Positions 41,506 through 50,074 of a DNA stretch of 64,000 nucleotides are shown here, one piece after another. The notes under the pieces were generated by a model, which did no database searches, was not told the DNA's origin, and worked only from the letters and a program-made list of their open reading frames with translations. The stretch lies in NCBI GenBank assembly GCA_028284765.1, contig JANQRA010000003.1, forward strand, positions 80,500-144,499, read 5' to 3'. A program made the position numbers and the translations under genes. Each line of letters opens with the position of its first letter. Position 1 is the stretch's first letter. The DNA comes from Acidimicrobiia bacterium (GTDB lineage Bacteria; Actinomycetota; Acidimicrobiia; Spongiisociales; ZC4RG35).

Positions 41506-42276
41506 ATGCTGAAGTTCAGGCTCTTCGGGATGCCGGTGGTCGTTCGCTCCTCCTTCCTGTTGGTGGCCGCCCTCATCGGATTCGTCGGCGGCTTCGGAGA
41601 CGTCGCTCGGACGATCACCTGGATCACCATCGTCTTCTTCTCGATCCTGATTCATGAGTTCGGTCATGCTTTCGCGGCGAGGAGATACTCCGCTGAAGTG
41701 GCCATCGAGGTCAACGGCCTTGGTGGCCTTACCCGCTGGACCGTTGACCAGTCGCTCCTCACTCCCGGACGGAGGGCCTTCATCGCAGCGGCAGGCTCAG
41801 CTGTCGGCATCCTTTTCGGAGGCCTCGTTTGGGCGGTGGCGTCGGTGTTCGCCCCGTTTGAGCCCTTTGTTGCCTTCACCTTGAACAGCATCATCTACAT
41901 CAACCTGTTCTGGGGGCTCCTGAACTGGCTGCCGATCCGGCCGCTCGATGGGGGTCATCTGTTGGAGTCGCTTCTGCAGAAGATCGCTCCGGAGAGGGGT
42001 GAGGGCATCGCAACCGCCATATTCACACTCACGGCCGCCGTGGCCCTGGCGGTTGCCATCTGGCAGAGGTTCATCTTCATTGCGGTGCTGGCAGGTTGGA
42101 TGCTGCTGAGTGAGTTCAGCCGTGCAACAGCACGCAACCAGCCACAGGGTCCGCCACCACCTTCCGGTCTACCCACCCTGAGCTACGACGATGAATCCGC
42201 GTCGGCCAGGGGTGACGCCCCATTGCCTGATCCTGGAGGGGCCGGGCCCGAAGACACCACAGAGTCACCGCACTAA
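41506..42276 (+). CDS. Site-2 protease family (M50) membrane metalloprotease
   Basis: A 256-residue intramembrane zinc protease. The catalytic HEFGHAFAARRY motif is in helix 2 and the second zinc ligand is in LPIRPLDGGHLLES. There are about five membrane helices and no PDZ or CBS domain, and a Pro-rich C-terminal tail follows. It is of the minimal Rip/SpoIVFB-like type. Substrate is probably a membrane-bound regulator or is unknown. Confidence 0.9.
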   Translation: MLKFRLFGMPVVVRSSFLLVAALIGFVGGFGDVARTITWITIVFFSILIHEFGHAFAARRYSAEVAIEVNGLGGLTRWTVDQSLLTPGRRAFIAAAGSAVGILFGGLVWAVASVFAPFEPFVAFTLNSIIYINLFWGLLNWLPIRPLDGGHLLESLLQKIAPERGEGIATAIFTLTAAVALAVAIWQRFIFIAVLAGWMLLSEFSRATARNQPQGPPPPSGLPTLSYDDESASARGDAPLPDPGGAGPEDTTESPH

Positions 42277-42288
42277 CTTCGGGTCGCA

Positions 42289-43530
42289 ATGGACTTTGCT
42301 TACAGCGATCGCGTCGAGGACTACCGAGGTCGTCTCCTCGACTTCATGGACAGCCACATCTACCCCGCCGAGCCGATCTATCGGCAGCAGATGGAGGACT
42401 CGGGCAACCCCCACCACCATCCCCAGATCCTCGAAGACCTCAAGGTCGAAGCTCGATCTCGAGGGTTGTGGAACCTCTTCCTACCCGACCCTGAGCACGG
42501 TGCAGGCCTGTCCGTGCTGGAGTATGCGCCTCTGGCAGAGATCACCGGCCGCAGCGTGTGGATGGCTCCTGATGTTCTCAACTGCTCTGCCCCGGACACG
42601 GGCAACATGGAAATCCTCCACATGTTCGGAACCCCGGAGCAAAAGGAAGTCTGGCTTCACCCCCTATTGGAGGGCGAAATCCGGTCGTGCTTCTCGATGA
42701 CCGAGCCCGATGTGGCCAGCTCGGACGCAACGAACATCCGCACCCGCATCGAACGGGACGGTGATGACTATGTCATCACTGGAAGGAAGTGGTTCAGCTC
42801 GGGTGCAGCGTCGGAGCGCTGCAAGTTCTCAATTGTGATGGGTGTCACAGATCCCGACGCTGACCGGCATCGCATGCAGTCGATGGTCATCGTGCCCATG
42901 GATACCCCTGGAGTCACCATCGAACGAGAGCCCGAGGTCTTCGGATATCAGGACCGCGGCGGCCATCCCCAAATACTGTTCGACGGTGTTCGGGTGCCCG
43001 CATCGAACCTCCTGGGCGAACAAGGTGGCGGCTTTGCAATAGCCCAAGCGCGACTCGGTCCCGGCCGAATCCACCATTGCATGAGGGCCATCGGTGCCGC
43101 TGAACGGTGTCTCGATCTCATGGTTCAACGGAGTCAGGCTCGGACAGCGTTTGGTCGCCCTCTTTCTGAGCAGGGAGTCGTTAGGGAATGGATTGCGAAT
43201 GCTCGAATCCAAATCGAGCAAGTCAGGCTGCTGGTTCTCAAGACCGCATGGTTGATCGACAACGTCGGTACGAAGGGTGCCAGAACCGAAATCGCCGCGA
43301 TCAAGGTCGCCGCTCCAAACCTTCTCACCTCCATTGCCGATGACGCGATGCAACTGTTCGGGGCGGCCGGATTCACCGACGACTTTCCCCTTGCAGAGTT
43401 CTACTCGATGGGGAGATGGCTTCGGATCGCCGACGGGCCCGACGAGGTGCACCGTCGCTCCGTTGCCAGGGCTGAGCTAGGTCGTTTGGACGCAGGTGCT
43501 GTCCCGGAGCCCTTTGAATTCGACAGATAA
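42289..43530 (+). CDS. Acyl-CoA dehydrogenase
   Basis: A 413-residue FAD enzyme oxidising acyl-CoA to enoyl-CoA. FSMTEPDVASSDATNI and GRKWFSSGA form the flavin-binding region, QARTAFGRPLSEQGVV and AMQLFGAAGFTDDFPLAEFY are the C-terminal helical domain, and PDEVHRRSVAR closes it. It resembles the ACAD10/11-like subgroup. It starts 12 bases after the protease stop on the same strand. Confidence 0.92.
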   Translation: MDFAYSDRVEDYRGRLLDFMDSHIYPAEPIYRQQMEDSGNPHHHPQILEDLKVEARSRGLWNLFLPDPEHGAGLSVLEYAPLAEITGRSVWMAPDVLNCSAPDTGNMEILHMFGTPEQKEVWLHPLLEGEIRSCFSMTEPDVASSDATNIRTRIERDGDDYVITGRKWFSSGAASERCKFSIVMGVTDPDADRHRMQSMVIVPMDTPGVTIEREPEVFGYQDRGGHPQILFDGVRVPASNLLGEQGGGFAIAQARLGPGRIHHCMRAIGAAERCLDLMVQRSQARTAFGRPLSEQGVVREWIANARIQIEQVRLLVLKTAWLIDNVGTKGARTEIAAIKVAAPNLLTSIADDAMQLFGAAGFTDDFPLAEFYSMGRWLRIADGPDEVHRRSVARAELGRLDAGAVPEPFEFDR

Positions 43531-43548
43531 AGGGGAACGAAACCCCTT
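43530..43548 (+). terminator. Hairpin between acyl-CoA dehydrogenase and whiB
   Basis: A 6-bp stem AAGGGG/CCCCTT with a 7-base loop directly after the stop. There is no long T-run, so it may be a weak terminator. Downstream TTGATA could belong to the whiB promoter. Confidence 0.35.
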
Positions 43549-43574
43549 GATACTGCGTTTACACATGCCCAGCG

Positions 43575-43853
43575 ATGATTGGGCGTCAAGTGATAGATCT
43601 GACAGTTACACCGTGGAGGGAAGCGGCTTCCTGTCTTGAAGTGCCTGACGACGTGTCGTTCTTCCCGACAAAGGAAGATCTCGGCGCCATCGTCAAGGCC
43701 AAGGCGGTGTGTTCCACTTGTCCGGTATCCGACGAATGCCTCACCTGGGCAATCGAGACCAACCAGCCGGACGGGATCTGGGGAGGACATACTCCGAAAG
43801 AGAGAAGGCGTCTCCGTCGTTTGTGGCTCGAAGAGGTCCGTAAGGCCTCTTAG
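43575..43853 (+). CDS. WhiB-family iron-sulfur transcription factor
   Basis: A 92-residue [4Fe-4S] regulator, a family confined to Actinobacteria and their phages. The four cluster ligands are C20, C46, C49 and C55 (ASCLEV, CSTCPVSDEC), followed by the turn GIWGGHTPKERRRLRR, whose basic residues contact DNA. Start is taken as ATG 43575, with a GTG at 43590 also possible. The subtype (WhiB1-7) is not clear. The 3' end overlaps the aspartoacylase-like gene by 4 bases, convergently. Confidence 0.92.
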   Translation: MIGRQVIDLTVTPWREAASCLEVPDDVSFFPTKEDLGAIVKAKAVCSTCPVSDECLTWAIETNQPDGIWGGHTPKERRRLRRLWLEEVRKAS

Positions 43854-44848
43854 CGCCGCCGTTCCGCCGGTTCGTCCCCACCGGGTCCGGCTTCTTCAGC
43901 GATGTGCACAAGTGCATCCCCTGAGTTGACCAAGGGTCGCTGCAGCATTGCGATGACATAGCCGGACAGGGTCGCCCTCACTTGGGTCGGCCTCGCGCCA
44001 AAGGCGTCTGAAATCGACGCGACGGGCTGACCCTCCTCCACCCAATCGCCCAGACCAACGTGGCATTCGGCGATCCCACCCCGACGCGCCCGCACCCACC
44101 TTGTGGTGCGTATCAGAGTCGTGCCTTTGTTTCGGGGGAGCCGGGCGTCGATCATCCCCATCGATCGAAGGGCTCTGAGCACGCCGTTCACTCCGACCTC
44201 CACAGCGTCTTCGTCGAAACGGTGGGCCTGTCCCGCCTCATAAAGGAGGATCGTCTTTCCCCGCTCAGCGGCCGCTTGCCGAAGGGAGCCGTCCCTCAGC
44301 TTGGCGTGGATGCTGAAGGGTGCCCCGAAGGCTTTGGTCAGCTTCAGGGTGTCGGGGTCATCAAGATCGGCTCGTATCTGCGGGATGTTCGTGCGGTGGT
44401 TGGTGGCGGTGTGGAGGTCGATACCCACCGAGCATTGGTCCACGATCTCGCTCATGAAGAGGTGGGCCAGTCGAGATGCCGATGAACCCCGGGCCGAGCC
44501 AGGGAAGGAGCGATTGAGGTCTCTTCGATCGGGCAGGTATCGCGACTGGATGATGAACCCCAGCGGGTTGACGATCGGGACCGCGATGACCGCCCCGCGC
44601 AGCGTCTTGGCTTCGATCTCTCGGAGGACCCGCCGAATGATCTGTATCCCGTTCAGCTCGTCTCCGTGGATAGCGGCTGACAGCCAGACATGCGGGCCAT
44701 AGGCACGTCCGTTTATCACCTTGACCGGGAGTGATTCCGTGGCACCGGTGACAACCCGCGCGAACGGGAGCTCGAATTGGGATTGCCTGCCAGGCTTGAC
44801 CGTCACACCGCCAACTGTGATCGGCTCGTTCAGTCGGGTGTCAGGCAC
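43850..44848 (-). CDS. Succinylglutamate desuccinylase/aspartoacylase family protein
   Basis: A 332-residue M14-like zinc hydrolase. Zinc ligands are H61 and E64 in [10 protein letters not shown] and H146 in DLHTATNH. The C-terminal 80 residues resemble a small beta barrel of lipoyl-like type ([20 protein letters not shown]). Its start overlaps the rimK gene by 8 bases, so the protease, ligase and this hydrolase form one unit. Genes like this often accompany RimK-type ligases, suggesting it trims an acyl-amino-acid or peptide tag; that is inference. Confidence 0.85.
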   Translation of the reverse strand: MPDTRLNEPITVGGVTVKPGRQSQFELPFARVVTGATESLPVKVINGRAYGPHVWLSAAIHGDELNGIQIIRRVLREIEAKTLRGAVIAVPIVNPLGFIIQSRYLPDRRDLNRSFPGSARGSSASRLAHLFMSEIVDQCSVGIDLHTATNHRTNIPQIRADLDDPDTLKLTKAFGAPFSIHAKLRDGSLRQAAAERGKTILLYEAGQAHRFDEDAVEVGVNGVLRALRSMGMIDARLPRNKGTTLIRTTRWVRARRGGIAECHVGLGDWVEEGQPVASISDAFGARPTQVRATLSGYVIAMLQRPLVNSGDALVHIAEEAGPGGDEPAERRR

Positions 44849-45716
44849 CGACGTTGTCTTCTATGTATTCGACGATCTGACTTGCGATGTCCACGCCGCT
44901 GGCCCCTTCGATTCCCTCGAGCCCCGGCGAGGAGTTCACTTCCAAGACCATGGGCCCTTCGGATGACTGCAGCAGATCGACACCGGCCACACTCAATCCG
45001 AGACTCTTCGCTGCTCGAACCGCTGTCGACCGTTCGCTTGGCGTGAGCTTGATGATCTCGGCGGATCCGCCCCGATGCAGATTGGAGCGAAACTCACCAG
45101 GTGCGCCTTGACGCTTCATGGCGGCGACGACTTTGCCTCCCACGACGAAGGCTCGGACGTCCGCTCCTCCTGCCTCCTTTATGAACTGTTGGACGAGGAT
45201 GTTGGCGTCGAGCTGGCGGAAGGCTCCGATTACCGATTCCGCTGCCTTTTTTGTCTCAGCGAGAACGACGCCGATGCCTTGAGTCCCCTCGAGAAGCTTG
45301 ACCACCACAGGGGCGCCCCCCACGACGTCGAGCAGGCCGTTCACGTCCTGGATCGAGTGGGCGAAGCTTGTTGTAGGCATCCCAACGCCCGCCCGGCTGA
45401 GAATCTGGAGCGATCTCAGCTTGTCCCGGCTCCTGCTGATTCCGTCGGAAGAGTTGAGGGTGAAAACATCGGCCATTTCGAATTGCCGGACCACGGCGGT
45501 GCCGTAGAACGTGTAGGAGGCTCCGATTCGAGGAATGATGGCGTGGGGCCGGACCGGCTCACCCTTGTAGAGCACTTTGGGCTTGCGCGCCGTGATGTCC
45601 ATGTAGCAGCGCAGGTAGTCGACGACAGCAACCTCGTGCCCGCGGTCGAGAGCAGCCTCTTTGAGGCGCCGTGTTGAGTAGAGACTTGCCCCTCTCGAAA
45701 GGATGGCGATTTTCAT
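44841..45716 (-). CDS. rimK: RimK-family alpha-L-glutamate ligase (ATP-grasp)
   Basis: A 291-residue ATP-grasp ligase. E. coli RimK adds glutamates to ribosomal protein S6 and makes poly-alpha-glutamate. The lid and ATP site show [36 protein letters not shown] and the metal-binding [33 protein letters not shown] is family-typical. It overlaps both neighbours (4 and 8 bases), so the stoichiometry of the three proteins is probably linked. The acceptor could be S6 or another carboxylate. Confidence 0.92.
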   Translation of the reverse strand: MKIAILSRGASLYSTRRLKEAALDRGHEVAVVDYLRCYMDITARKPKVLYKGEPVRPHAIIPRIGASYTFYGTAVVRQFEMADVFTLNSSDGISRSRDKLRSLQILSRAGVGMPTTSFAHSIQDVNGLLDVVGGAPVVVKLLEGTQGIGVVLAETKKAAESVIGAFRQLDANILVQQFIKEAGGADVRAFVVGGKVVAAMKRQGAPGEFRSNLHRGGSAEIIKLTPSERSTAVRAAKSLGLSVAGVDLLQSSEGPMVLEVNSSPGLEGIEGASGVDIASQIVEYIEDNVGA

Positions 45717-46165
45717 TCTGTCTCCTCACGCCCCGGTCGTCGGCCTATGTAGCTACGCCCCGGATCGATAACGAACTTCGTTCTCACTGTTCTCCTCCCC
45801 AGCAACATACGGAAAGTCATCTCGTCCCGGGTCGTCAGGTTGATGAGAGCGTCGAACTCCACCCCGGCAACAACGATCTTGGTCTTGATCACGGGTCTCA
45901 GTTCGCTTCGACCGCCCGGGTTCTTGACCTTTCGCTCCTTCACCACCTCGCTCACACAGTGAACGACCGGCTTCTTCTTGCGTTGGCGTGGATGGATGTC
46001 GTAGCGGACCATCTGCACACCGTCTTCGGTGAATCGCTCGAGGTTGAAAGCGTGGAGTGAGGAGTTGTCGGCGCCGGTATCGACTTTCGCCTTGATCTCG
46101 TGGACCCCCAGCTCGGGCATGGAAACCCATTCCCGCCAGCCGATCGTTCGTCGTTTGCTTGGCAC
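45713..46165 (-). CDS. Retropepsin-like 'ATP-dependent zinc protease' family (RimB-like)
   Basis: A 150-residue protein of the Zn_protease (PF05618) type. The aspartic-protease-like motif [13 protein letters not shown] (D29-T-G-A) is intact and [20 protein letters not shown] closes the fold. In Pseudomonas the relative RimB acts with RimK on S6 modification. The GTG start lies 6 bases after a TAATCT hexamer and the stop overlaps rimK by ATGA, so this gene heads the operon. Confidence 0.85.
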   Translation of the reverse strand: MPSKRRTIGWREWVSMPELGVHEIKAKVDTGADNSSLHAFNLERFTEDGVQMVRYDIHPRQRKKKPVVHCVSEVVKERKVKNPGGRSELRPVIKTKIVVAGVEFDALINLTTRDEMTFRMLLGRRTVRTKFVIDPGRSYIGRRPGREETE

Positions 46166-46171
46166 TGCTTC

Positions 46172-46177
46172 AGATTA
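46172..46177 (-). promoter_or_regulatory. -10 hexamer of the protease-rimK operon (leaderless)
   Basis: TAATCT on the minus strand, 6-base spacer, then GTG 46165. Confidence 0.55.
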
Positions 46178-46219
46178 GGCGATTCTTGAGACGCCCGTAC
46201 CCCTCATGAAAGTTGATAG

Positions 46220-46248
46220 TTGACATGTCAAATTTCATGTCGTACAGT
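46220..46248 (+). promoter_or_regulatory. hsp20 promoter with palindrome over the -35 box
   Basis: TTGACA (46220-46225), a 17-base spacer and TACAGT (46243-46248): the closest match to a consensus housekeeping promoter seen here. The -35 box is half of the perfect palindrome TTGACATGTCAA (46220-46231), flanked by CATGAAA (46205-46211) and its complement TTTCATG (46233-46239). This looks like an operator for repression of a heat-shock gene. Confidence 0.6.
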
Positions 46249-46297
46249 TCTTCACTAATCGCAGTCTACGTTATCCAAATAGGAGGAAATCTCAGCA

Positions 46298-46711
46298 ATG
46301 CTTATGCGATTTGATCCGTTCTCGGATTTCGACCGTCTCTCCCGCCAGATGTGGAGCAACACGAAGTCGAACTTCATGCCAGTGGATGCATATAGGAGCG
46401 GTGACAAGTTCTATCTGCATCTCGATCTTCCGGGTATCGATCCCGAGAGCATCGACCTCACCATCGAGAAGAACACACTCACAGTTAGCGCAGAGCGTCG
46501 TTGGGACATCAACCAGGACTATCAGGTTCTGCTCAATGAACGTCCCACCGGAAGCTTCTCCCGCCAGTTCTTCTTGGGAGAGGGTCTGAACACGGAGGCC
46601 ATCGAAGCCGGTTATGACCACGGTGTCCTGACCATCTCGATCCCGGTTGCCGAGACGGCCAAACCCCGCAAGATCAGAGTTGGTGAAACCCACGAAGCTC
46701 TCACCGGCTGA
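46298..46711 (+). CDS. Hsp20/alpha-crystallin small heat-shock protein
   Basis: A 137-residue ATP-independent chaperone. The alpha-crystallin domain spans about residues 25-120, with FYLHLDLPGIDPESIDLTI and the C-terminal GVLTISIPVAE, and a short tail follows. A strong AGGAGG at 46281-46286, 11 bases before the ATG, contrasts with the leaderless neighbours. The 5' leader is about 43 bases from the predicted transcription start. A terminator follows. Confidence 0.93.
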   Translation: MLMRFDPFSDFDRLSRQMWSNTKSNFMPVDAYRSGDKFYLHLDLPGIDPESIDLTIEKNTLTVSAERRWDINQDYQVLLNERPTGSFSRQFFLGEGLNTEAIEAGYDHGVLTISIPVAETAKPRKIRVGETHEALTG

Positions 46712-46735
46712 ACCAACCCAAAATCGATTGAACGA

Positions 46736-46770
46736 GCCCGGCTACCGGAAGGTGGCCGGGCTTTCTCTTT
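46736..46770 (+). terminator. Intrinsic terminator after hsp20
   Basis: An 11-bp GC-rich stem (46736-46746 with 46751-46761, one G-U pair) with a GGAA tetraloop, followed by a T-rich TTTCTCTTT. It is the clearest rho-independent terminator in the window. Confidence 0.8.
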
Positions 46771-46810
46771 GTCGCAAATCCGACGGTGACGTGTGGCGAA
46801 GTGAACCCAT

Positions 46811-47839
46811 ATGGTTGGCAATGAGGTGAGAAACACCGTCGTCACTCTGATAGCCGTGACAGTCGTTGCTGGGGCCGCTGTGTGGCTGGTCGCGGGCGAT
46901 CCCGCATCCGTCCAGACCGATCCGGTGCCCGCCACGGAGGATCTGTATGACCCAGTGGAGGCCGGCGAGGCCGTTCCGGTCGGCTATCGACAGCTTCTAC
47001 CGAGGGACGCGATATTCCCGGTCTACAACCCCTCGTTCCTGTCAGCCAGTGAGACCGATTGGCCGAACGACGCGCTGATCGTCGGTGTAGAACTGGATGG
47101 CGAGGCCAAGGCCTACCCCGTCAGCTTCCTCAACCGCCGCGAGATGGTGAACGATTGGATCGCGGGGTCACCAGTCCTCGTCACATGGTGACCGCTCTGT
47201 GCGACGGCGATGGTCCATCGCCGAGAGGTCGACGATCAGGTGATGATCTTCGGGAATCAAGGCGCTCTCTGGGGCAACGCCATGACCTGGTTCGACCATT
47301 CGACAGGGTCGGTGTGGAGCCAGCCGTTGGGTGAGGCCATCGTTGGGCCGCTGAGCGGAGAGCGTCTCGAGCTGATGGCTGTACAGGTGACCAGTTGGTC
47401 GACCTGGAAAGAGGACTATCCCGACTCACTAGCCCTCGACGTCCCTGCGTCTCAGGGCGGTTTTGAAGTGCCCACGATGAGTGTGGTTGTTGAGTTCGGC
47501 ACTCAGGTTGGCGTCTACCCCATCGCCGTACTCGAAGAACTGGGCCCTGCAAACGACGTGGTTGCCGACGTTCCGATAGCGGTTCTTGTAGATCCTGCGG
47601 TCGAGGATCGCTGGCGGGTCTTCCTCGCTGAGGTCAATGGTCAGAGTCTTACTTTCGACATTGTTGGCGGCACCCTCATCGATCGCGAGACCCAGACTGA
47701 GTGGGACCTGGCCACCGGAAGGGCCACCTCAGGTCCTTTGGAGGGACAGATCCTCGATCAGCTGCCCAGCTTCACTGCGTTCGAACGTGATGCACGCACC
47801 TTCTGGCCGGAAGCGAACTATTGGGACGGTGGGGGTTGA
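46811..47839 (+). CDS. DUF3179 protein with in-frame UGA: candidate selenoprotein
   Basis: Read through a single TGA at 47189-47191, this encodes about 342 residues. An N-terminal membrane anchor (VVTLIAVTVVAGAAVWLVAG) is followed by an extracytoplasmic DUF3179 domain. KAYPVSFLNRREMVNDWI precedes the motif SPVLVTW-U-PLCATAMV; family members normally have VTYCPLCGTA, so the UGA replaces the first Cys of a CxxC. After it, WFDHSTGSVWSQPLGEAIVG and PLSGERLELM are intact. Sec127 would form a U-x-x-C redox or metal pair. The frame is uninterrupted on both sides, and a hairpin follows the UGA. Start is ATG 46811 or GTG 46826. A conventional call yields two fragments (46811-47191 and 47210-47839). 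Confidence 0.8.
47195..47227 (+). promoter_or_regulatory. Candidate bacterial SECIS hairpin in DUF3179 gene
   Basis: A perfect 8-bp stem (47205-47212 with 47216-47223) closes on loop GUC, apex GGUCC, whose loop G lies 22 bases after the UGA. A lower CTCT/AGAG stem (47195-47198 with 47224-47227) is separated by a six-base bulge. Distance and GGUC apex are close to the E. coli fdhF SECIS and match the selD hairpin here. Confidence 0.68.
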
Positions 47840-47856
47840 GCGACGAACATGGGACG

Positions 47857-48003
47857 ATGCCTGAACAGAAGCGCAAGCTCCCCGCCTGGCTCGTCGGCTT
47901 AATGATTGCTGCTGTGGTCTTTGCAGCGGTCCTCCTGATCTTCTCGGCCCTGGGCTTTGGCGACGACCCGGTTGTCGAGAGCGTCGCCACACTGTTCCGG
48001 TGA
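47857..48003 (+). CDS. Small single-helix membrane protein
   Basis: A 48-residue protein with a basic N-terminus (PEQKRKLPAW) and one membrane helix (LVGLMIAAVVFAAVLLIFSALG). Function is unknown. The ATG lies 17 bases after the DUF3179 stop; its own stop overlaps the next gene's GTG (GTGA), so it is coupled to the transporter. Confidence 0.6.
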   Translation: MPEQKRKLPAWLVGLMIAAVVFAAVLLIFSALGFGDDPVVESVATLFR

Positions 48004-49199
48004 CGCAGGCTCAGCGAGCGGCTCTCACCTGGATCGCCCTCGGGCAACTCTTTGTCCTCAGCCTTTGGTTTTCGGCATCGGCAGTTGCGCCTCAACTTCA
48101 GGACGCCTGGGGTCTCGGCGACGGACAGGTTCCCTGGCTAACCCTCACGGTTCAGGTTGGTTTCGTGGCCGGAGCCCTCATCTCCGCGTTTGCCAATCTG
48201 GCCGACATCGTCCCTTCGAGACGTCTCTTTGTCTCCGCTGCAGTCTTGGCCGCGGTGGCAAACGCCGGTCTCCTCACGATTGACAGTGAGTCAGTCGGAC
48301 TTGCCCTTGGTTTGAGATTCGTCATCGGCATGTTGCTGGCTGCCGTTTACCCGTCGGGCCTGAAAGTCATGTCAGGTTGGTTCGTGAAAGGCCGGGGAAT
48401 GGCTCTGGGCGTCTTGGTTGGTGCTCTGACAGTCGGATCGGCGTCACCCCATCTGGTGCGTGGACTCGGGCTCGATTGGGAAGGTGTCATTGTGGCCTCG
48501 TCGATTCTTGCCCTTTTGGGAGCACTCCTCATGGCGAGGGTTGGCGATGGTCCGCACGAGATCCCGGCACAGAGGTTCAGGATCGAGCAGGTTGCAACTG
48601 TTGTCAGGAACCGTGGTGTTCGGCTCTCGACGTACGGCTACTTGGGTCACATGTGGGAGCTGTATGCGATGTGGACCTGGATGGCAGCCTTTCTCGCAGC
48701 ATCGTCCGAGGCAGCGGGGGTCAGCTACGGATCGGTCTCAACCCTCACCTTCTTCATCATCGGTATTGGCGGGGCCGGCTCGTGGTACGCAGGCTCACTG
48801 GCGGACCGTTTGGGGCGGACACGCATCGCCGGGGGTTCCATGGTCATCAGCGGTGCCTGTGCCGTCAGCAGCGCCCTGGTCTTCGGCCTCTCCCCATGGG
48901 TAGTCGTCCCGGTGATGTTGATTTGGGGGGCGACGATTGTTGCTGATAGCGCTCAGTTCTCGGCGATGGTCACAGAAACAGCGGACGATGAAACGCGGGG
49001 CACCGCATTGACATTGCAGACAGCTCTTGGCTTCCTCTTGACTTTGGTCACCATCCAAGGGGTTCCTCTCTTGGTGGATGCGTTCAGCTGGAGGTGGGCG
49101 TTTCCCTTCCTCGCGCTGGGCCCAATCCTTGGGACGATGGCCATGGTTGTGCTCTCGAGATCGCCAGAGGCGAAGGCGCTGGCTGGCGGACGAGGCTGA
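48000..49199 (+). CDS. MFS transporter
   Basis: A 399-residue, 12-helix transporter. FANLADIVPSRRLFVSAA marks the loop between helices 2 and 3, GMLLAAVYPSGLKVMSGWF resembles nitrate/cyanate-type MFS members, and a second-half loop SLADRLGRTRIAGGSM is present. Start GTG overlaps the preceding small gene by 4 bases. Substrate not predicted. The position after DUF3179 suggests, weakly, shared function. Confidence 0.88.
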   Translation: MTQAQRAALTWIALGQLFVLSLWFSASAVAPQLQDAWGLGDGQVPWLTLTVQVGFVAGALISAFANLADIVPSRRLFVSAAVLAAVANAGLLTIDSESVGLALGLRFVIGMLLAAVYPSGLKVMSGWFVKGRGMALGVLVGALTVGSASPHLVRGLGLDWEGVIVASSILALLGALLMARVGDGPHEIPAQRFRIEQVATVVRNRGVRLSTYGYLGHMWELYAMWTWMAAFLAASSEAAGVSYGSVSTLTFFIIGIGGAGSWYAGSLADRLGRTRIAGGSMVISGACAVSSALVFGLSPWVVVPVMLIWGATIVADSAQFSAMVTETADDETRGTALTLQTALGFLLTLVTIQGVPLLVDAFSWRWAFPFLALGPILGTMAMVVLSRSPEAKALAGGRG

Positions 49200-50074
49200 T
49201 GTCTCAAAACATGCCACCTGCTGAAGTCGGTGTGGACGCGGAGTTGGTCGCCGGACTCCTGTCAGACCAGTGGCCCGACTGGACGGGCCAGGCTCCTGTG
49301 CTGTTTGCCAACGGATGGGACAACACCCTTTTTCGGGTGGGCGAGAGCCACATCGTCCGTCTGCCTCGTAGATCGCTTGCCGCCCAGTTGGTGAAAAACG
49401 AGGCGAAGTGGCTTCCACTCCTGGCTCCGCGCCTTCCCATTCCGATACCGGCGCCAGTTCTCGCCGGGAACCCCGGTCGTGGGTTTCCGTGGAGCTGGAA
49501 CGTCGTGCCCTGGCTGCCGGGAAGATCGGTGGCCGAAAGTCAGTCCCTCGACTCCAAGAGCGCTGCGATTGAGATGGCGGCTTTCCTCACGGCCCTTCAC
49601 CACCCTGCACCCGAAGAGGCGCCTTCCAACCCGTTCCGCGGTGGTCCCCTTTCAGAACGCGACTCGGGGTTCCGTGAGCGAGTCCAGCTATTGAACCCAA
49701 GCCCCTCGGTGCTGGAGCTGTGGGACGAGCTCAGTTCGTCTCCAGCACATTCGGGTCCGGCGGTATGGCTCCATGGTGACCTACACCCGCACAACCTCCT
49801 CGAGCGTGACGGCTCGTTGAGTGCGGTGATCGACTTCGGAGACATCACCGCAGGAGACCCGGCCACAGACCTTGCGGTCGCTTGGATGCTGTCGCCGACC
49901 GCCGTCCCGGTCGTCAGAGAGGCCTATGGAGACGAGGACCCGTCTCTTTGGAGAAGGGCTCGGGCCTGGGCGCTCCACTTCTCGCTCGTCTACCTATTGA
50001 ATTCGGATGACAACCCGACCATGCGCGGCATCGGCGAGCGAACACTTCAGGCTGTACTGGAGGATCCGGTCTAG
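49199..50074 (+). CDS. Aminoglycoside phosphotransferase/kinase-fold protein
   Basis: A 291-residue APH-family kinase. The catalytic loop VWLHGDLHPHNLLERDG and the metal-binding SAVIDFGDITAGDPATDLA are intact, and the N-lobe contains FRVGESHIVRLPRRS. The family includes many small-molecule kinases, so antibiotic resistance should not be assumed. ATG 49199 shares one base with the upstream stop (TGATG). The 3' end overlaps the VanW gene by 4 bases, convergently. Confidence 0.88.
   Translation: MSQNMPPAEVGVDAELVAGLLSDQWPDWTGQAPVLFANGWDNTLFRVGESHIVRLPRRSLAAQLVKNEAKWLPLLAPRLPIPIPAPVLAGNPGRGFPWSWNVVPWLPGRSVAESQSLDSKSAAIEMAAFLTALHHPAPEEAPSNPFRGGPLSERDSGFRERVQLLNPSPSVLELWDELSSSPAHSGPAVWLHGDLHPHNLLERDGSLSAVIDFGDITAGDPATDLAVAWMLSPTAVPVVREAYGDEDPSLWRRARAWALHFSLVYLLNSDDNPTMRGIGERTLQAVLEDPV

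Noticed and set aside
47189..47191. DUF3179 split as two genes or as a pseudogene
   Set aside because: Only one stop occurs, the frame and family motifs continue on both sides, the stop is UGA at a Cys column, and selD is in the same window.
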